Notes: generated by a model from the letters alone, not told the origin. A stretch of 64,000 nucleotides of DNA from Thiodiazotropha sp040793985 (GCA_040793985.1 JBFNJI010000012.1:1-64000); one strand, 5' to 3'; shown: positions 27,183-37,682, counted from the first letter of the stretch. Numbers and translations: made by a program.

Positions 27183-28190
27183 TTAGAAGCTGTGGATCAG
27201 ACCAGCAAAGAATGCATCAGACTCTACATCGGTCTCGTCCTCTTCATAAGAGGTGAAACCTACGTGAGCTTTGGTGCGCTTGCTCATGTTGTGCTCGTAG
27301 CCGATGCTGAACTGAGTTACATCGTTCTCAGGATCGGAAACAGGCATACCAACGTTTACGTTGGGAGAGAAACCAGCTACCAGAGCGGTAACACCACCGT
27401 TGGTAGAGTCGCCCATCAGGTACTGAGCCTTGATTTTGCCAGAACCGACCTTGACGTGACCGCTCAGGCCGAGGAAATCAGGATCGTCAACACCGTCGAG
27501 GTCCAGATCCATGGAAGCGAACAGGACACCAGCCTGCCACATGCCGCCATTCCAGATAGCGGTTGCACGGAGCAGTGAAGGATCAGCGTCGACAGCGGAA
27601 CCGAGGTCGTAGCTGTTGTAGGCCAGAGATGCGAAGATCGGGCCGTTGCTGTAGAGACCAGCCAGAGAGATGTGGTCGGCAGGGCCGTCCAGTTCCAGGT
27701 CAGGTCTTTCACCTGCAACCAGTGCGCCGACGAAGGTCAGGCCGCCCATGGCAGGAGATACGTAAGCGATAACGTTTTCAACGCGGTCGTCGCCAGGAAT
27801 AACGTTGGCGAGGTCACCGTTCGGCAGATCGCCAAACTCGTCGAATTTGCCCTGAGACATCTTCATCGGGGTGTCGTGAGTACCCAACAGAGCGGTACCG
27901 AAGCCACCGGCCAGGCCGATGAACTGGTTACGATCGCCAAGACCATCGGCGCCGTCATCATTGTGTACTTTGAATTCGAAGTGATAAACAGCCTTGAGTC
28001 CACCACCCAGGTCTTCGCTGCCTTTCACACCAACACGTGAATGGATGCTGTCAACACCCCAAACATCAGTGTCACCATCATCAACATTTTCGACGATGAA
28101 GTGAGCTTTACCAAACAGGGTGGCATCAGCCATGACTGCGGCAGGAGCCACCAGTGCAGCTGCAATTGCCAGAGAGAGTACTTTTTTCAT
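27183..28190 (-). CDS. Gram-negative porin (Porin_4 type)
   Basis: A 335-residue outer-membrane beta-barrel. The signal peptide ends near MADATLFG, followed by the porin start pattern ATLFGKAHF, the DSIHSRVGVKGSEDLGGGLKA block and alternating strands to the C-terminal Phe needed for BAM insertion. The composition is very acidic, rich in Asp and Gly. It has its own promoter (28238-28266) and a strong terminator, so it is monocistronic and probably highly expressed. The substrate is unknown. Confidence 0.93.
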   Translation of the reverse strand: MKKVLSLAIAAALVAPAAVMADATLFGKAHFIVENVDDGDTDVWGVDSIHSRVGVKGSEDLGGGLKAVYHFEFKVHNDDGADGLGDRNQFIGLAGGFGTALLGTHDTPMKMSQGKFDEFGDLPNGDLANVIPGDDRVENVIAYVSPAMGGLTFVGALVAGERPDLELDGPADHISLAGLYSNGPIFASLAYNSYDLGSAVDADPSLLRATAIWNGGMWQAGVLFASMDLDLDGVDDPDFLGLSGHVKVGSGKIKAQYLMGDSTNGGVTALVAGFSPNVNVGMPVSDPENDVTQFSIGYEHNMSKRTKAHVGFTSYEEDETDVESDAFFAGLIHSF

Positions 28191-28237
28191 TGAGTTAACT
28201 CCGAGAATTGATGGGTAGAAAATTGACTACGATGCAA

Positions 28238-28266
28238 ATATTAGTCAACGGCGTGGCAAATTGCAA
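28238..28266 (-). promoter_or_regulatory. Porin gene promoter
   Basis: On the minus strand TTGCAA (28261-28266), a 17-bp spacer and TAATAT (28238-28243) form a good sigma70 promoter. The predicted start is about 40 nt upstream of the porin ATG, with GGAG before the start codon. Confidence 0.65.
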
Positions 28267-28571
28267 GCGTTTTTTTGCAAAAAAGACACAGAATAATTGA
28301 TTGTTGTAATTTTGCGACAGTGTTTATTTCCTTGAAGTCAAAAAGCTTAGCATCAATAGGTTATCATTACTATTTAAAAAATTTCTAGGTGACATTCCGA
28401 TAATATCCGAGGTCTGTGCTCGGTTAATGTTGCGATAAAGGGTATACCAAGTAACGCAGCAACAACACAAACATAACACACTGTTAAATCACAGAAAATC
28501 AGTAAATTAAGTTATGCTTGTAATAGCCAACTTAAAAAAACGGAATGAATTGTCTGATTGAGTGGGCAACC
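28267..28571. other. AT-rich intergenic region between amgK and the porin gene
   Basis: About 305 nt with runs of A and T and no convincing reading frame. It contains the region upstream of the porin promoter, where regulator sites would be expected, but I recognise none. Confidence 0.4.
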
Positions 28572-29570
28572 CTATATCTCTGAAGCCGGGTTCAGACCGG
28601 GCATTACCCGTGAGTGGATAAATTCGCTGAGCGCCTGCAGCTGACTGAAACCACTATCGAGGCTGGTGATATAGCCGAGTGTGCGAGGTATGTCATGCAG
28701 ATAACCCGGTTTTCCATCGCGGCGGTTCAACCTCGCGAATATCCCGCTCGCCTTGAGATGACGCTGTACCCCCATGAGATCAAACCAGGTCATAAACTGC
28801 GCCTTATGCTCTGCATACAAGATGCCGGATCGCACCGCGAGTTCATAATAATCCATTGCCCAGTTGTGTACCCGCTCGGCGGGCCAATTGATATAGCAGT
28901 CCCGTAACAGTGATACCAGATCGTAGGTCACCGGTCCGATCACGGCATCCTGGAAATCGAGAATACCCGGATTGTGCTGCCTGGTTTGCATCAGGTTGCG
29001 TGAATGGTAATCACGATGGACGCAGACCCGCGGTTGTTGCAAAGCGCTATCCGCGAGCAGCGCAAAGACGCTATCCAACATCCTGTGTTCCGCTTCGGTG
29101 AGCGTGAGTTTCAACTCCCGGGCCAGTAGCCAATCACGAAACAATGCCATCTCGCGCATCAGCAATGCACGATCATAGGTCGGCAGATCCTGACGTGGCC
29201 CATAGGCCTGCAGTGTGGCCAATGCATCCAAGGCGTCACCGTAGAGACTGTCTACGGTTTCATCTGTTAACTTGTCGAGATAGAGATCACTGCCGAGATC
29301 CTCCAACAACATAAAACCCTGAGAGAGATCTTGGGCATGAATATGCGGCACATTCAATCCAATCGACTCGAGTGCCAGCGCCACTTTCACAAAAGGCGCG
29401 GAGTCTTCTCTATCCGGTGGCGCATCCATGGCGATATAGGTAACACCGTCGGCAAAAATCCTGAAATAGCGACGGAAGCTTGCATCATTTGATGCGGGTT
29501 GAAATGTGAAATTGGGCAACTGGGGCAGAGTTGCCAACCAATGTTTCAATTGTTCTATTCGTTGCGGCAT
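28572..29570 (-). CDS. amgK: N-acetylmuramate/N-acetylglucosamine 1-kinase
   Basis: A 332-residue kinase of the aminoglycoside-phosphotransferase fold that phosphorylates MurNAc and GlcNAc at C1 in the Pseudomonas-type wall recycling route. The catalytic loop CVHRDYHSRNLM and the metal-binding ILDFQDAVIGP are intact. The start at 29570 has AGGT nearby; an in-frame ATG at 29594 would add eight residues. In Pseudomonas amgK is followed by murU and is divergent from lptD. Here an RND pair lies between amgK and lptD, and no murU follows. Confidence 0.9.
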   Translation of the reverse strand: MPQRIEQLKHWLATLPQLPNFTFQPASNDASFRRYFRIFADGVTYIAMDAPPDREDSAPFVKVALALESIGLNVPHIHAQDLSQGFMLLEDLGSDLYLDKLTDETVDSLYGDALDALATLQAYGPRQDLPTYDRALLMREMALFRDWLLARELKLTLTEAEHRMLDSVFALLADSALQQPRVCVHRDYHSRNLMQTRQHNPGILDFQDAVIGPVTYDLVSLLRDCYINWPAERVHNWAMDYYELAVRSGILYAEHKAQFMTWFDLMGVQRHLKASGIFARLNRRDGKPGYLHDIPRTLGYITSLDSGFSQLQALSEFIHSRVMPGLNPASEI

Positions 29571-29630
29571 AGATTCTACCTGACCCCTGACCATGTTGAC
29601 GGGATTGTATCAGATGATGCCGTAGTGAAA

Positions 29631-32600
29631 TCAGCTCCCTAGAACCTGCGACGCGCGATCTTCACCAGCTGCGAAGCGGACACCGACGCGCAACCTCATG
29701 TCGTCGGCTATGAGATAGAAACAGGGCAACGCAAGCAGTATCAACAGGGTCGCGAAGAGCAGTCCGAAACCAAGACTGACCGCCATCGGCGACAGGAATG
29801 CGGTCTGCCCTGTGGCGAAAAAAATCAATGGGGAGATACCGAGGAATGTAGTGGCACTGGTAAGGAGGATTGGCCGAATGCGTACCCTTCCCGCCTCAAC
29901 AAGGGCATCCTTGCGTTCCCAGCCGTTGCGCCTCAGACGCTTGGCAAAGTCGATGAGGATCAATGAATCATTGACCACTATACCGGTAAGCGCAAGGAAA
30001 CCGATGAGGGAGAGAAACTGCAGATGAAAATCGAAGATCACATGTCCGACGATAACACCGATGGCACCGAATGGTATGGCAAACATAACCACCAGCGGAT
30101 CGAGGAGCGATTTGAACAGCGCGGCAAGGATAAAGAAGATGACAGCCAATGCGATAATTCCAGCCCGCTTCATACCGATTATCGACTCTTCGGCCTTTTT
30201 CTTCTCACCGAGAAAGATAAGACGCTGCCCATCAGGGAACTGACCGAACTCGGTGGTAACCCTGTCCAGAACCTGATTGGGCGTGGTTAGTTTCGGATCG
30301 ACCTCCGCGGTGATGGTTGCCAATCGCTGCAGGTTACGCCGGTTGATGTTGTTGTAGCCTCTCGCCTCCACAATATCCGCCACATCACCGAGGTAGAGGG
30401 TCCGACCATCATCCAGGGTTATGGGAAGCCGCTCCAGGGCGGAGGCATCGTGACGCAATTCGTCGTTGTAGATCAGACGGACGGGGATACGCTTGTCGCG
30501 CCAACTGACATGGGCAAGCTTGAGTCCGAGAAAGCCGGTGCGGACCGCATTGGATAGCTCGGTCTGGGTAAGTCCGAGGCGTCGACCGCGTTCATTGAGC
30601 TGGTAGCGATACTCCAGTTTTCCCGGATCCATATCCTGCCTGGCATCGGACACACCGGGGAGGCGACTGAGATAGCTGCGAATGGTTTCCGCGGTTTCGC
30701 TGATGCGATCGATCGATTCACCGACAACCCCGATCTCCACATCGGCACCGGCGGGGCCTCCCTGGGTGCGCAATATGGACATGCGCTGAATACCGGGGAT
30801 CTGCTGCAGCGCCTCGCGCACCTCCTCTATCACCGCTTTGGAACTGCGTTCGCGGCTGCCCTCCCTGGTGAATTTCAAACTGACGATGGGGGCTATCCAG
30901 CGTTCTATGAATCCACGCGGCTTCTGCTGCTTCAGGTCGACAATCAGCTGGATGTAGCGACTGCCGATCTTCACCCGATGAAAGTCGATGAACATCACGC
31001 CCACATTGCTCAGCAGGGTCTCCAGCTCATCCTCACCAAGGGTTTGCATGATTGTCTGTTCCAGCTTATCCGCGAGGCGCGATGCATCCTCGATACTGTA
31101 AGTACTGGGGGCCTCCACGTTGACGAAGAATTGCCCTACGTCAACATGCTGGAAGAGGAAAAACGGGATCCGGGTTTGCGCGAACGCGATCGTGATAGCC
31201 AATATCCCGATGCTGAACATGGCCACGGGATAGCGATAATCGAGACACTTGCTCAGCAGTCGGGTGTAGCGCCGGTTCAGCGCACTCCAATTGATACGCC
31301 CCGGTTTTCGCCGCTTGGCCATACGCAGTATCTCCTTGGCATGGGAAGGCAGCACACCGAAGGCCTCGAGCAGGGAGCCGGCGAGAGAGGCGCTGACCAC
31401 AACCGGGATCACCGCGATGAATGCACCCATGGTGCCGCCGATGGCAAACATCGGCATGAAGGCGGCAATGGTTGTGGTGGTCGATGCCACCACGGGCCAG
31501 TAGACCTCCTTGGTGCCCAATGCAGCAGCCTCGGCCGGGGATTGACCCATCTCCAGGTGCCGATAGATGTTCTCATTGACGATAATGGCGTCATCGACAA
31601 TCAGGCCGAGGGCGATGAGAAATGCGAAAAGGGAGACCATGTTGATGCTGTAACCCAGCATGTAGAGGGCGATAACCGCCACCAGGAAAGAGACCGGAAT
31701 ACCGAGGGCGGTGATCAGGGCGACACGGAAATTGAGCATCAGATAGAGTGACAGCAAAACCAGGGCAAGACCGACAATACCTGACGACTTGACGGTCTCG
31801 AGACGTGTCTTGACATAGACGGAGAGGTCATTGAAAAGCCCGAGATTGACCCCCGCCGGCAGGCTAGGACCCTGCTCCTCGATAAATTCGCTTACCAATT
31901 GCGCCACCACGATGGTGGATGCCTGCCCGGTCTTGTTTATGGTCAGATTGACCGATGGCTTGCCATTGAATCGACCCAGGGTCTGCGCCTCCTCCAGACG
32001 TAGCTGCACCTGTGCCACGTCCCCAAGGCGAAGCTGTCCGCCCTGTTCGTCATGACGCAGTGCGATAGCCGCCATCTGCTCGGGATCGGGGGGCACCCCC
32101 ATGCCGCGCAGCCGTATATCACCGGACGTGGATTTCAGGGTACCGCCGGGCAGGTCGCGCAGATTGTTGCGCAAGGCATGGGCCACCTGATTGAGCGAGA
32201 CACCCAGGGCGGCCATCACCCGGGGATCTACCACTACCCAGACCTCCCACTCCCTATCGCCGGCGGTGCCGACGGACGCCACACCCGGCAACTGAATCAT
32301 TTCATCCTTGAGGCGTTCGGCGATGGCGTAGAGTTCGCCCCGCGAGATGCTGCCAAAGAGGCTTACGGAAATTACGGGAAAGCGGGTCTCGAGGCGTACC
32401 AGTTCCGGCTCTTCGGCCTCCTCTGGAAGGTCATCCACCTGGTCGAGCGCGGTACGCACCTTGCGCATGAAGTTGTCAACATCGGAGCCGCTCTTCAGTT
32501 CGATGAGAATATTCGAACTGCCCTCGCTGCTGGTGGAGCTGACCACATCGATATCGGCCAGGCCATCCAGCTCCTGCTCGATGGGCAGTGTGACCTGGCG

Positions 32601-32774
32601 TTCCATCTCTTCCGGTGAGGCACCCTCGAAGACGGTGGTGATTCTGACCTTGTCCTGCTCCACCACGGGAAACATCTCCTGGGGCATGGCATACCAGGAA
32701 ATCACCCCCGCCAACACGATGATCACCAACATCAGATTGACCAGCAGGGGATTGCGGATGGAAAAATCGATCAA
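29631..32774 (-). CDS. RND family efflux permease (AcrB-like)
   Basis: A 1047-residue inner-membrane proton antiporter with two six-helix halves and large periplasmic loops. The helix-4 proton-relay motif GLIVDDAIIVNENIYR and the repeated helix-1 region MIDFSIRNPLLVNLMLVIIV are present. It overlaps the upstream adaptor gene by 4 bp (ATGA). No outer-membrane factor gene is nearby, so a TolC-type partner encoded elsewhere would be needed. It lies between amgK and lptD. The substrate cannot be judged. Confidence 0.93.
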   Translation of the reverse strand: MIDFSIRNPLLVNLMLVIIVLAGVISWYAMPQEMFPVVEQDKVRITTVFEGASPEEMERQVTLPIEQELDGLADIDVVSSTSSEGSSNILIELKSGSDVDNFMRKVRTALDQVDDLPEEAEEPELVRLETRFPVISVSLFGSISRGELYAIAERLKDEMIQLPGVASVGTAGDREWEVWVVVDPRVMAALGVSLNQVAHALRNNLRDLPGGTLKSTSGDIRLRGMGVPPDPEQMAAIALRHDEQGGQLRLGDVAQVQLRLEEAQTLGRFNGKPSVNLTINKTGQASTIVVAQLVSEFIEEQGPSLPAGVNLGLFNDLSVYVKTRLETVKSSGIVGLALVLLSLYLMLNFRVALITALGIPVSFLVAVIALYMLGYSINMVSLFAFLIALGLIVDDAIIVNENIYRHLEMGQSPAEAAALGTKEVYWPVVASTTTTIAAFMPMFAIGGTMGAFIAVIPVVVSASLAGSLLEAFGVLPSHAKEILRMAKRRKPGRINWSALNRRYTRLLSKCLDYRYPVAMFSIGILAITIAFAQTRIPFFLFQHVDVGQFFVNVEAPSTYSIEDASRLADKLEQTIMQTLGEDELETLLSNVGVMFIDFHRVKIGSRYIQLIVDLKQQKPRGFIERWIAPIVSLKFTREGSRERSSKAVIEEVREALQQIPGIQRMSILRTQGGPAGADVEIGVVGESIDRISETAETIRSYLSRLPGVSDARQDMDPGKLEYRYQLNERGRRLGLTQTELSNAVRTGFLGLKLAHVSWRDKRIPVRLIYNDELRHDASALERLPITLDDGRTLYLGDVADIVEARGYNNINRRNLQRLATITAEVDPKLTTPNQVLDRVTTEFGQFPDGQRLIFLGEKKKAEESIIGMKRAGIIALAVIFFILAALFKSLLDPLVVMFAIPFGAIGVIVGHVIFDFHLQFLSLIGFLALTGIVVNDSLILIDFAKRLRRNGWERKDALVEAGRVRIRPILLTSATTFLGISPLIFFATGQTAFLSPMAVSLGFGLLFATLLILLALPCFYLIADDMRLRVGVRFAAGEDRASQVLGS

Positions 32775-33964
32775 GGCAGCTCCCCGCCGGTTTCGACCTG
32801 AACCTCGGTATCCTGGCTCAGCACCTCCACATCCCTGGCCACCAGCAGATCGCCCCGCTCTACGCCCTGTTGCAGCAGCAGCCAGTCACCATGACGTATG
32901 CCTGGAACCACCTCGCGTCGCTGCAGGCGATTATCCCGCACCAGGAAAACGAAGTGTTTACCCTCCTCGCGCAACACCGCGGATGCAGGCACCACCAGGA
33001 CCCCCCTTCGCGGGCGCAGCGGCAGCTCAACCCGTCCCAACTGGCCAGGCAACAGGCCCTGACCCGATATCCGGATACGCAGGGGATGGGTATGGGTCTG
33101 TGGATCTGGATCGATCTGCAGTGCCACCAATTCCCCGTCCGCCTGGCGGCCGTCAAGATCCACGCTCAACACCTGTCCCAGAGTAAGTGCCGCCGCCACA
33201 TCGCCGCTCACCGCCACATCTAGTTCCAAGGCGGCATCATCGATCAGCTCCAACACCGGGTTGCTGCCCTGCACATAGTCGCCCACCTCCACCATGACCC
33301 GGTTGACCCGACCGCTGAAAGGGGCCAGCAGTCGGCTGCGCTCCAGGTTGCGTAGTGCCCGGTTGTGCGCTGCCTCCTGACGTGCAAGACGTGCCTGACC
33401 GCTCTGCTGACTGAACACCAGCCGAGCCTCTTCACTCTGCAGGTTGAGCAGCTGCTGACGGGCGCTCTCACGGGTGGAGAGGGAGGCCAAGGAACCCTTG
33501 CCCAGCTTCTCCAGGCGTTGATACTCCCGCTCCGCTAGTTGCCGATTCTCACGTGCCAATTTGAGCAGCGCCTCGTCCCGCTTCAGGGTGGCCCGCGTCT
33601 CAGCGAGTTGTGACTCGGTTTCTTTGACCGAGTCGCGGTAGTCCTCGTTATCCAGTCTCAGCAACAGGTCTCCCGCGCTCACCGGTTCCCCGGGCTCCAC
33701 CTCACGACCGCTCAGCTCACCCGCCACTTCGAAGCGTAACGAGGCTACCTGTCGTGGGCGCAGCACCCCGGTGAACTTCACGCTCGGCAACAGATCACGG
33801 CGAACCACCTCGGTCACCTCGACCCGGGTGATTCCCGCTTGACGCATCTCAACATTGGCCTGAGGACGAGTTACAAAGAGTAATACGACGATGACAATCG
33901 TGGTCATCAGTATGGCCAGGGTAAGGAAGAATCGTCGTTTAGCTGTGGTCACCTGTGCTACCAA
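32771..33964 (-). CDS. RND efflux periplasmic adaptor (membrane fusion protein)
   Basis: A 397-residue adaptor with an N-terminal membrane anchor (about 11-30), a lipoyl half-domain, a long alpha-hairpin (about 105-195, rich in Leu, Arg and Glu heptads), the second lipoyl half (LLAPFSGRVNRVMVEVGDYV) and beta-barrel and membrane-proximal domains. It would link the permease encoded next to it to an outer-membrane channel. Its promoter should lie in the 152-bp gap divergent from lptD. Confidence 0.93.
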   Translation of the reverse strand: MVAQVTTAKRRFFLTLAILMTTIVIVVLLFVTRPQANVEMRQAGITRVEVTEVVRRDLLPSVKFTGVLRPRQVASLRFEVAGELSGREVEPGEPVSAGDLLLRLDNEDYRDSVKETESQLAETRATLKRDEALLKLARENRQLAEREYQRLEKLGKGSLASLSTRESARQQLLNLQSEEARLVFSQQSGQARLARQEAAHNRALRNLERSRLLAPFSGRVNRVMVEVGDYVQGSNPVLELIDDAALELDVAVSGDVAAALTLGQVLSVDLDGRQADGELVALQIDPDPQTHTHPLRIRISGQGLLPGQLGRVELPLRPRRGVLVVPASAVLREEGKHFVFLVRDNRLQRREVVPGIRHGDWLLLQQGVERGDLLVARDVEVLSQDTEVQVETGGELP

Positions 33965-34116
33965 TGGATAGAGATAATTTGATGTAAGGCAGATTCTATG
34001 CGATTTTGTGCAGTGCCGCGTGATGATTTGTCAATGTCTTCCTTAAGTGAGTTTGTAAACCACTATTGGTTCCCAGAGTCTCATCACCTGAACAGAAACA
34101 CCAATCAGTCAATTCG

Positions 34117-36366
34117 ATGTCACCTCCTTCACTGCCGCTTATCCTCACTCTATGTCTGCTGACACCCTGGATTGCGGCAGCGGAAACTCGGCTTCGCATC
34201 GATCAGGGAATCGACTGGGATAGCTGTAAAAAACCCGGGAGCGAAACCGCTCTCTCCACGCCGGCGCCAGCGTTTGCCGCACCGGAGATCCGGATCGAGG
34301 CCGATCAGATGACATTCGACCAGCACAGGGAGGTCAGTCGACTCACAGGATCGGTTCAGTTCTGGCGACTTGACGGCTACGCAGAGGCCGACGCGGTCAG
34401 CGTCAACCACCAGGATCGTATCGCCGAACTCTTTGGCAATCTGTTTGTTGAGCAGAACGGGCTGCGCGCCACGGCCCAACAGGGTTATCTGGAACTGGAT
34501 GACGACAGGGGCTGGTTGAGCGAAACCGAATTTCGCCTCACCGCGGGTGGCGCCAGGGGCAGCGCGGAGCGAATCGCGCTGAACGGAAAAACGCACGCAC
34601 GTTACGAGGGTGTGGTCTACTCCACATGCCCCACGGAGAGAGACGATTGGAGCCTGGTCGCCTCCGAGCTGGATATCGATATGGCCGAAGGGTGGGGAAG
34701 CGCACGTCATGCACGGTTGCTGCTCGCAGGTGTACCGGTTCTCTATTTCCCCTATTTCACCTTTCCGGTGGACGACCGCAGAAAAACAGGTCTGTTGATA
34801 CCCTCGATTGGATCATCCAACCGCCTCGGCAGCGAACTCACTCTCCCCTACTATTTCAATATCGCGCCCAACTACGACGCCACCCTGACACCACGTTTGA
34901 TGAGCAAACGGGGGGTGATGCTGGGAGCTGAATTGCGCTATCTCGGTGAGCGGCAACGGGGCGAGATCAGCGGTGAACTGCTATCCGCCGACAAACAGCA
35001 GAGCCCTGATCACGATGACAGGCGCAGCGCCTTGAGATTCTATCACGCCAGCCGGCCCCTTCCCGGCCTGGCAACCCGCATCGAAACCAGCGCGGTCAGC
35101 GACAACGAGTACCTGGAAGACTTCGGCAGCGGTCTCGCGATCACCAGCCGGCGCCACTTGGAGCGCGTGGGCGAGGTTGCATACAACATCGGCAACTGGC
35201 GTGTGTTCGGTCGTGTGCAGCAGTTTCAGACAGTGGATGAATCCCTGAGTGAAAGTCAGCACCCCTATCGACGCTTGCCGCAACTCTCGACCAGCTATCG
35301 GAGTCTGATTCCCCCCCTGGGTCTGAGACTGGGTTTCAGCGGTGAATATACCCGCTTCAGGCATGACACCCTGACCAATGGCGAGCGGTTATCGCTTCGT
35401 CCCTATCTAAGCCTGCCATTGCGCCGTAGCTGGGGGCACCTGATCCCGCGAGTTAGCCTCAACTATGGTAACTACCGGCTTGACGAGGACGCTGATCCGG
35501 CGAATGCGACCCCCGACTATTTCGTCCCCGCCTACAGCCTCGATGGCGGCCTGGTATTCGAACGCGAAACCCATTGGTTCGGCACCCCTGCACTGCAGAC
35601 GCTGGAACCGAGACTCTTCGCACTCTACGCACCCTTCGATGATCAGTCGGAGATTCCGGACTTCGACTCAGCCGATCTCAGTCTCAGCTTCAGCAACCTA
35701 TTCAAGGAGAATCGCTTCACCGGCAGGGACCGCTTCGGTGATGCCAAGCAGCTGGCCGTTGGCCTTACCAGCCGCTGGTACCAAAGCGACAACGGTATGG
35801 AACGACTACGTGCGAGCATCGGTCAGATCTACTACGCCAAAGATAGAGAAGTTCAGTTGAGCGGTGCCGCGGAAGAGGATTCCTCTTCCGCCATCGTGGC
35901 TGAACTCACATCGAGACTGGGCAAGCATTGGCACACCAGGCTAACCCTGCGGCATAATCCCAACCTCGACGATGAGAAGGTTGACAGGGGCCGATTCACC
36001 CTCAGCTACAGCAGACCGAAAAAGGAACAGTTCAATATCGATTACAATTTCAAGCGCGATACCACGAAAGACCTGGATTTCTCCTACTATCTACCCTTCG
36101 ATCACCAATTCAGCCTGTTTGGTAAATGGAAGTACTCTTACCTTTATGAGCGGAATATGAATAGAATAGTGGGTTTGGAGTACGGCGGACGCTGTTGCTG
36201 GAAGCTCCGCACCCTGGTCCAGCGTTATGTCGCCAACGAGGACAAGGACGAGGAGGAGGAGACGCGGTTCATGTTCCAGCTTGAATTGCGGGGCTTGGGT
36301 GCCTTGGGGCATGCTGTGGATAGAACGATGCAGGAATCGATATATGGTTTTCACAACGAACGGTAG
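34117..36366 (+). CDS. lptD: LPS-assembly outer-membrane protein
   Basis: A 749-residue protein that inserts lipopolysaccharide into the outer leaflet together with LptE. A signal peptide (about 1-22) is followed by a periplasmic OstA/LptA-like domain (about 56-165) and the barrel. All four disulfide cysteines of the family are present: C37, C171 and the C693-C694 pair. The ATG at 34117 is preferred over a TTG at 34066 because it gives a proper signal peptide. It forms an operon with surA and pdxA, as in most gammaproteobacteria. Confidence 0.95.
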   Translation: MSPPSLPLILTLCLLTPWIAAAETRLRIDQGIDWDSCKKPGSETALSTPAPAFAAPEIRIEADQMTFDQHREVSRLTGSVQFWRLDGYAEADAVSVNHQDRIAELFGNLFVEQNGLRATAQQGYLELDDDRGWLSETEFRLTAGGARGSAERIALNGKTHARYEGVVYSTCPTERDDWSLVASELDIDMAEGWGSARHARLLLAGVPVLYFPYFTFPVDDRRKTGLLIPSIGSSNRLGSELTLPYYFNIAPNYDATLTPRLMSKRGVMLGAELRYLGERQRGEISGELLSADKQQSPDHDDRRSALRFYHASRPLPGLATRIETSAVSDNEYLEDFGSGLAITSRRHLERVGEVAYNIGNWRVFGRVQQFQTVDESLSESQHPYRRLPQLSTSYRSLIPPLGLRLGFSGEYTRFRHDTLTNGERLSLRPYLSLPLRRSWGHLIPRVSLNYGNYRLDEDADPANATPDYFVPAYSLDGGLVFERETHWFGTPALQTLEPRLFALYAPFDDQSEIPDFDSADLSLSFSNLFKENRFTGRDRFGDAKQLAVGLTSRWYQSDNGMERLRASIGQIYYAKDREVQLSGAAEEDSSSAIVAELTSRLGKHWHTRLTLRHNPNLDDEKVDRGRFTLSYSRPKKEQFNIDYNFKRDTTKDLDFSYYLPFDHQFSLFGKWKYSYLYERNMNRIVGLEYGGRCCWKLRTLVQRYVANEDKDEEEETRFMFQLELRGLGALGHAVDRTMQESIYGFHNER

Positions 36367-36371
36367 GGGCA

Positions 36372-37682
36372 ATGGCAAATAGACAGCAACTGGTCGTCAG
36401 GTTGGCTGGGATGGTGATGCTGCTTTCTTGCCTGGGATCACAGGCAGCAGTCAAAGACCTGGATCACATCGTGGCATTGGTAAACGACGACATCATTGCC
36501 AAGAGCGAACTCGACAGCCAAACCCGGGAGCTGCTGGCCCAGCTCGAGCAGAAACAGACCAATCTGCCACCCATGCCGATCATCCATCAACAGGTGCTGG
36601 AACGCATGATCAGCAAGCGGCTGCAGCTACAGGCCGCACGACGCCTCGGACTCAGCGTCGACGACGCCACTGTCACCAAGGCCATCGCCAACATTGCCAA
36701 AACCAACCGTATCTCCTTGCTGCAACTGCGTGAAACCCTGGAGGCGGACGGCATCAACTTCGCCCTGTTTCGTGAACAGTTGAGGGAGGACATCCTGATC
36801 AACCGACTGAAGCAGAAAGAGGTGATCAACAGGATCGTGATCACCGAGCAGGACGTTGAGAACTTTCTCGCCAGGGAGGTAGGCACCAGCCGCCAGCGAT
36901 CCGCGGTGCGTCTCTTCCATATCCTCATCGCCACCCCTGAGGGCGCATCTCCGGAAGATGTCCAAGAGGCGAAGGAGAACGCCCATTCTGTCCATGCCCA
37001 GCTAACAGAGGGTGCCGATTTCAGTGAACTGGCGATACGCCACTCGGACGGCAGACAGGCATTGGACGGCGGCGACCTTGGCTGGATCGAGGTATCGCGG
37101 ATCCCGAGTCTGTTTACCGGGGTAATCGATGAGATGGAGGTCGATTCCATCAGCGAGCCGATTCGCAACGCCTCCGGCTTCCACATCGTCAAACTGGCGG
37201 AGGTAAAGGGGGGCAGCAAGCTGATCATCAATCAAACCCACGCCCGCCATATCCTGGTGAGCACCAATGAGATCGTCTCCGACAATGAGGCGCGGCAGCG
37301 ACTGGAGACCTTGCGCGAACGTATTATTGGCGGTGATTCATTCGAGGCACTCGCACGCTCCCACTCCGATGACAAGGCCTCGGCGATCAAGGGGGGCGAT
37401 CTCGGTTGGACCAATCCCGGGGACCTGGTGAGCCAGTTCGAGGAGCAGATGGACGCCCTTGAAATCGGCGACATCAGCCAACCCTTCAAGACGCCGTTCG
37501 GATGGCATATCGTGCAACCCCTCGAACGACGACAGCATGACAATACCGAAGAGGCAATGAAGAACAGGGCGCGCCTGGAAATCCAAAAACAGAAATCGGA
37601 AGAGGCCATTGAACTCTGGCTGCGTCGCCTCCGCGACGAAGCCTATGTAGAGGTCTTGCTGGAAGAGTTGGAAACACCTTGA
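36372..37682 (+). CDS. surA: Periplasmic chaperone and peptidyl-prolyl isomerase
   Basis: A 436-residue chaperone for outer-membrane proteins, LptD being a main client. A signal peptide, a SurA N-terminal domain (about 30-165) and two parvulin domains (about 175-275 and 285-385, each with a GGDLGW signature) are visible. It begins 6 nt after lptD and its stop overlaps the pdxA start. Confidence 0.96.
   Translation: MANRQQLVVRLAGMVMLLSCLGSQAAVKDLDHIVALVNDDIIAKSELDSQTRELLAQLEQKQTNLPPMPIIHQQVLERMISKRLQLQAARRLGLSVDDATVTKAIANIAKTNRISLLQLRETLEADGINFALFREQLREDILINRLKQKEVINRIVITEQDVENFLAREVGTSRQRSAVRLFHILIATPEGASPEDVQEAKENAHSVHAQLTEGADFSELAIRHSDGRQALDGGDLGWIEVSRIPSLFTGVIDEMEVDSISEPIRNASGFHIVKLAEVKGGSKLIINQTHARHILVSTNEIVSDNEARQRLETLRERIIGGDSFEALARSHSDDKASAIKGGDLGWTNPGDLVSQFEEQMDALEIGDISQPFKTPFGWHIVQPLERRQHDNTEEAMKNRARLEIQKQKSEEAIELWLRRLRDEAYVEVLLEELETP

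Noticed and set aside
26922..27256. Overlapping 60-66 codon frames between prpE and the porin gene
   Set aside because: No family resemblance, and they run into the porin terminator and the 3' end of the porin gene.
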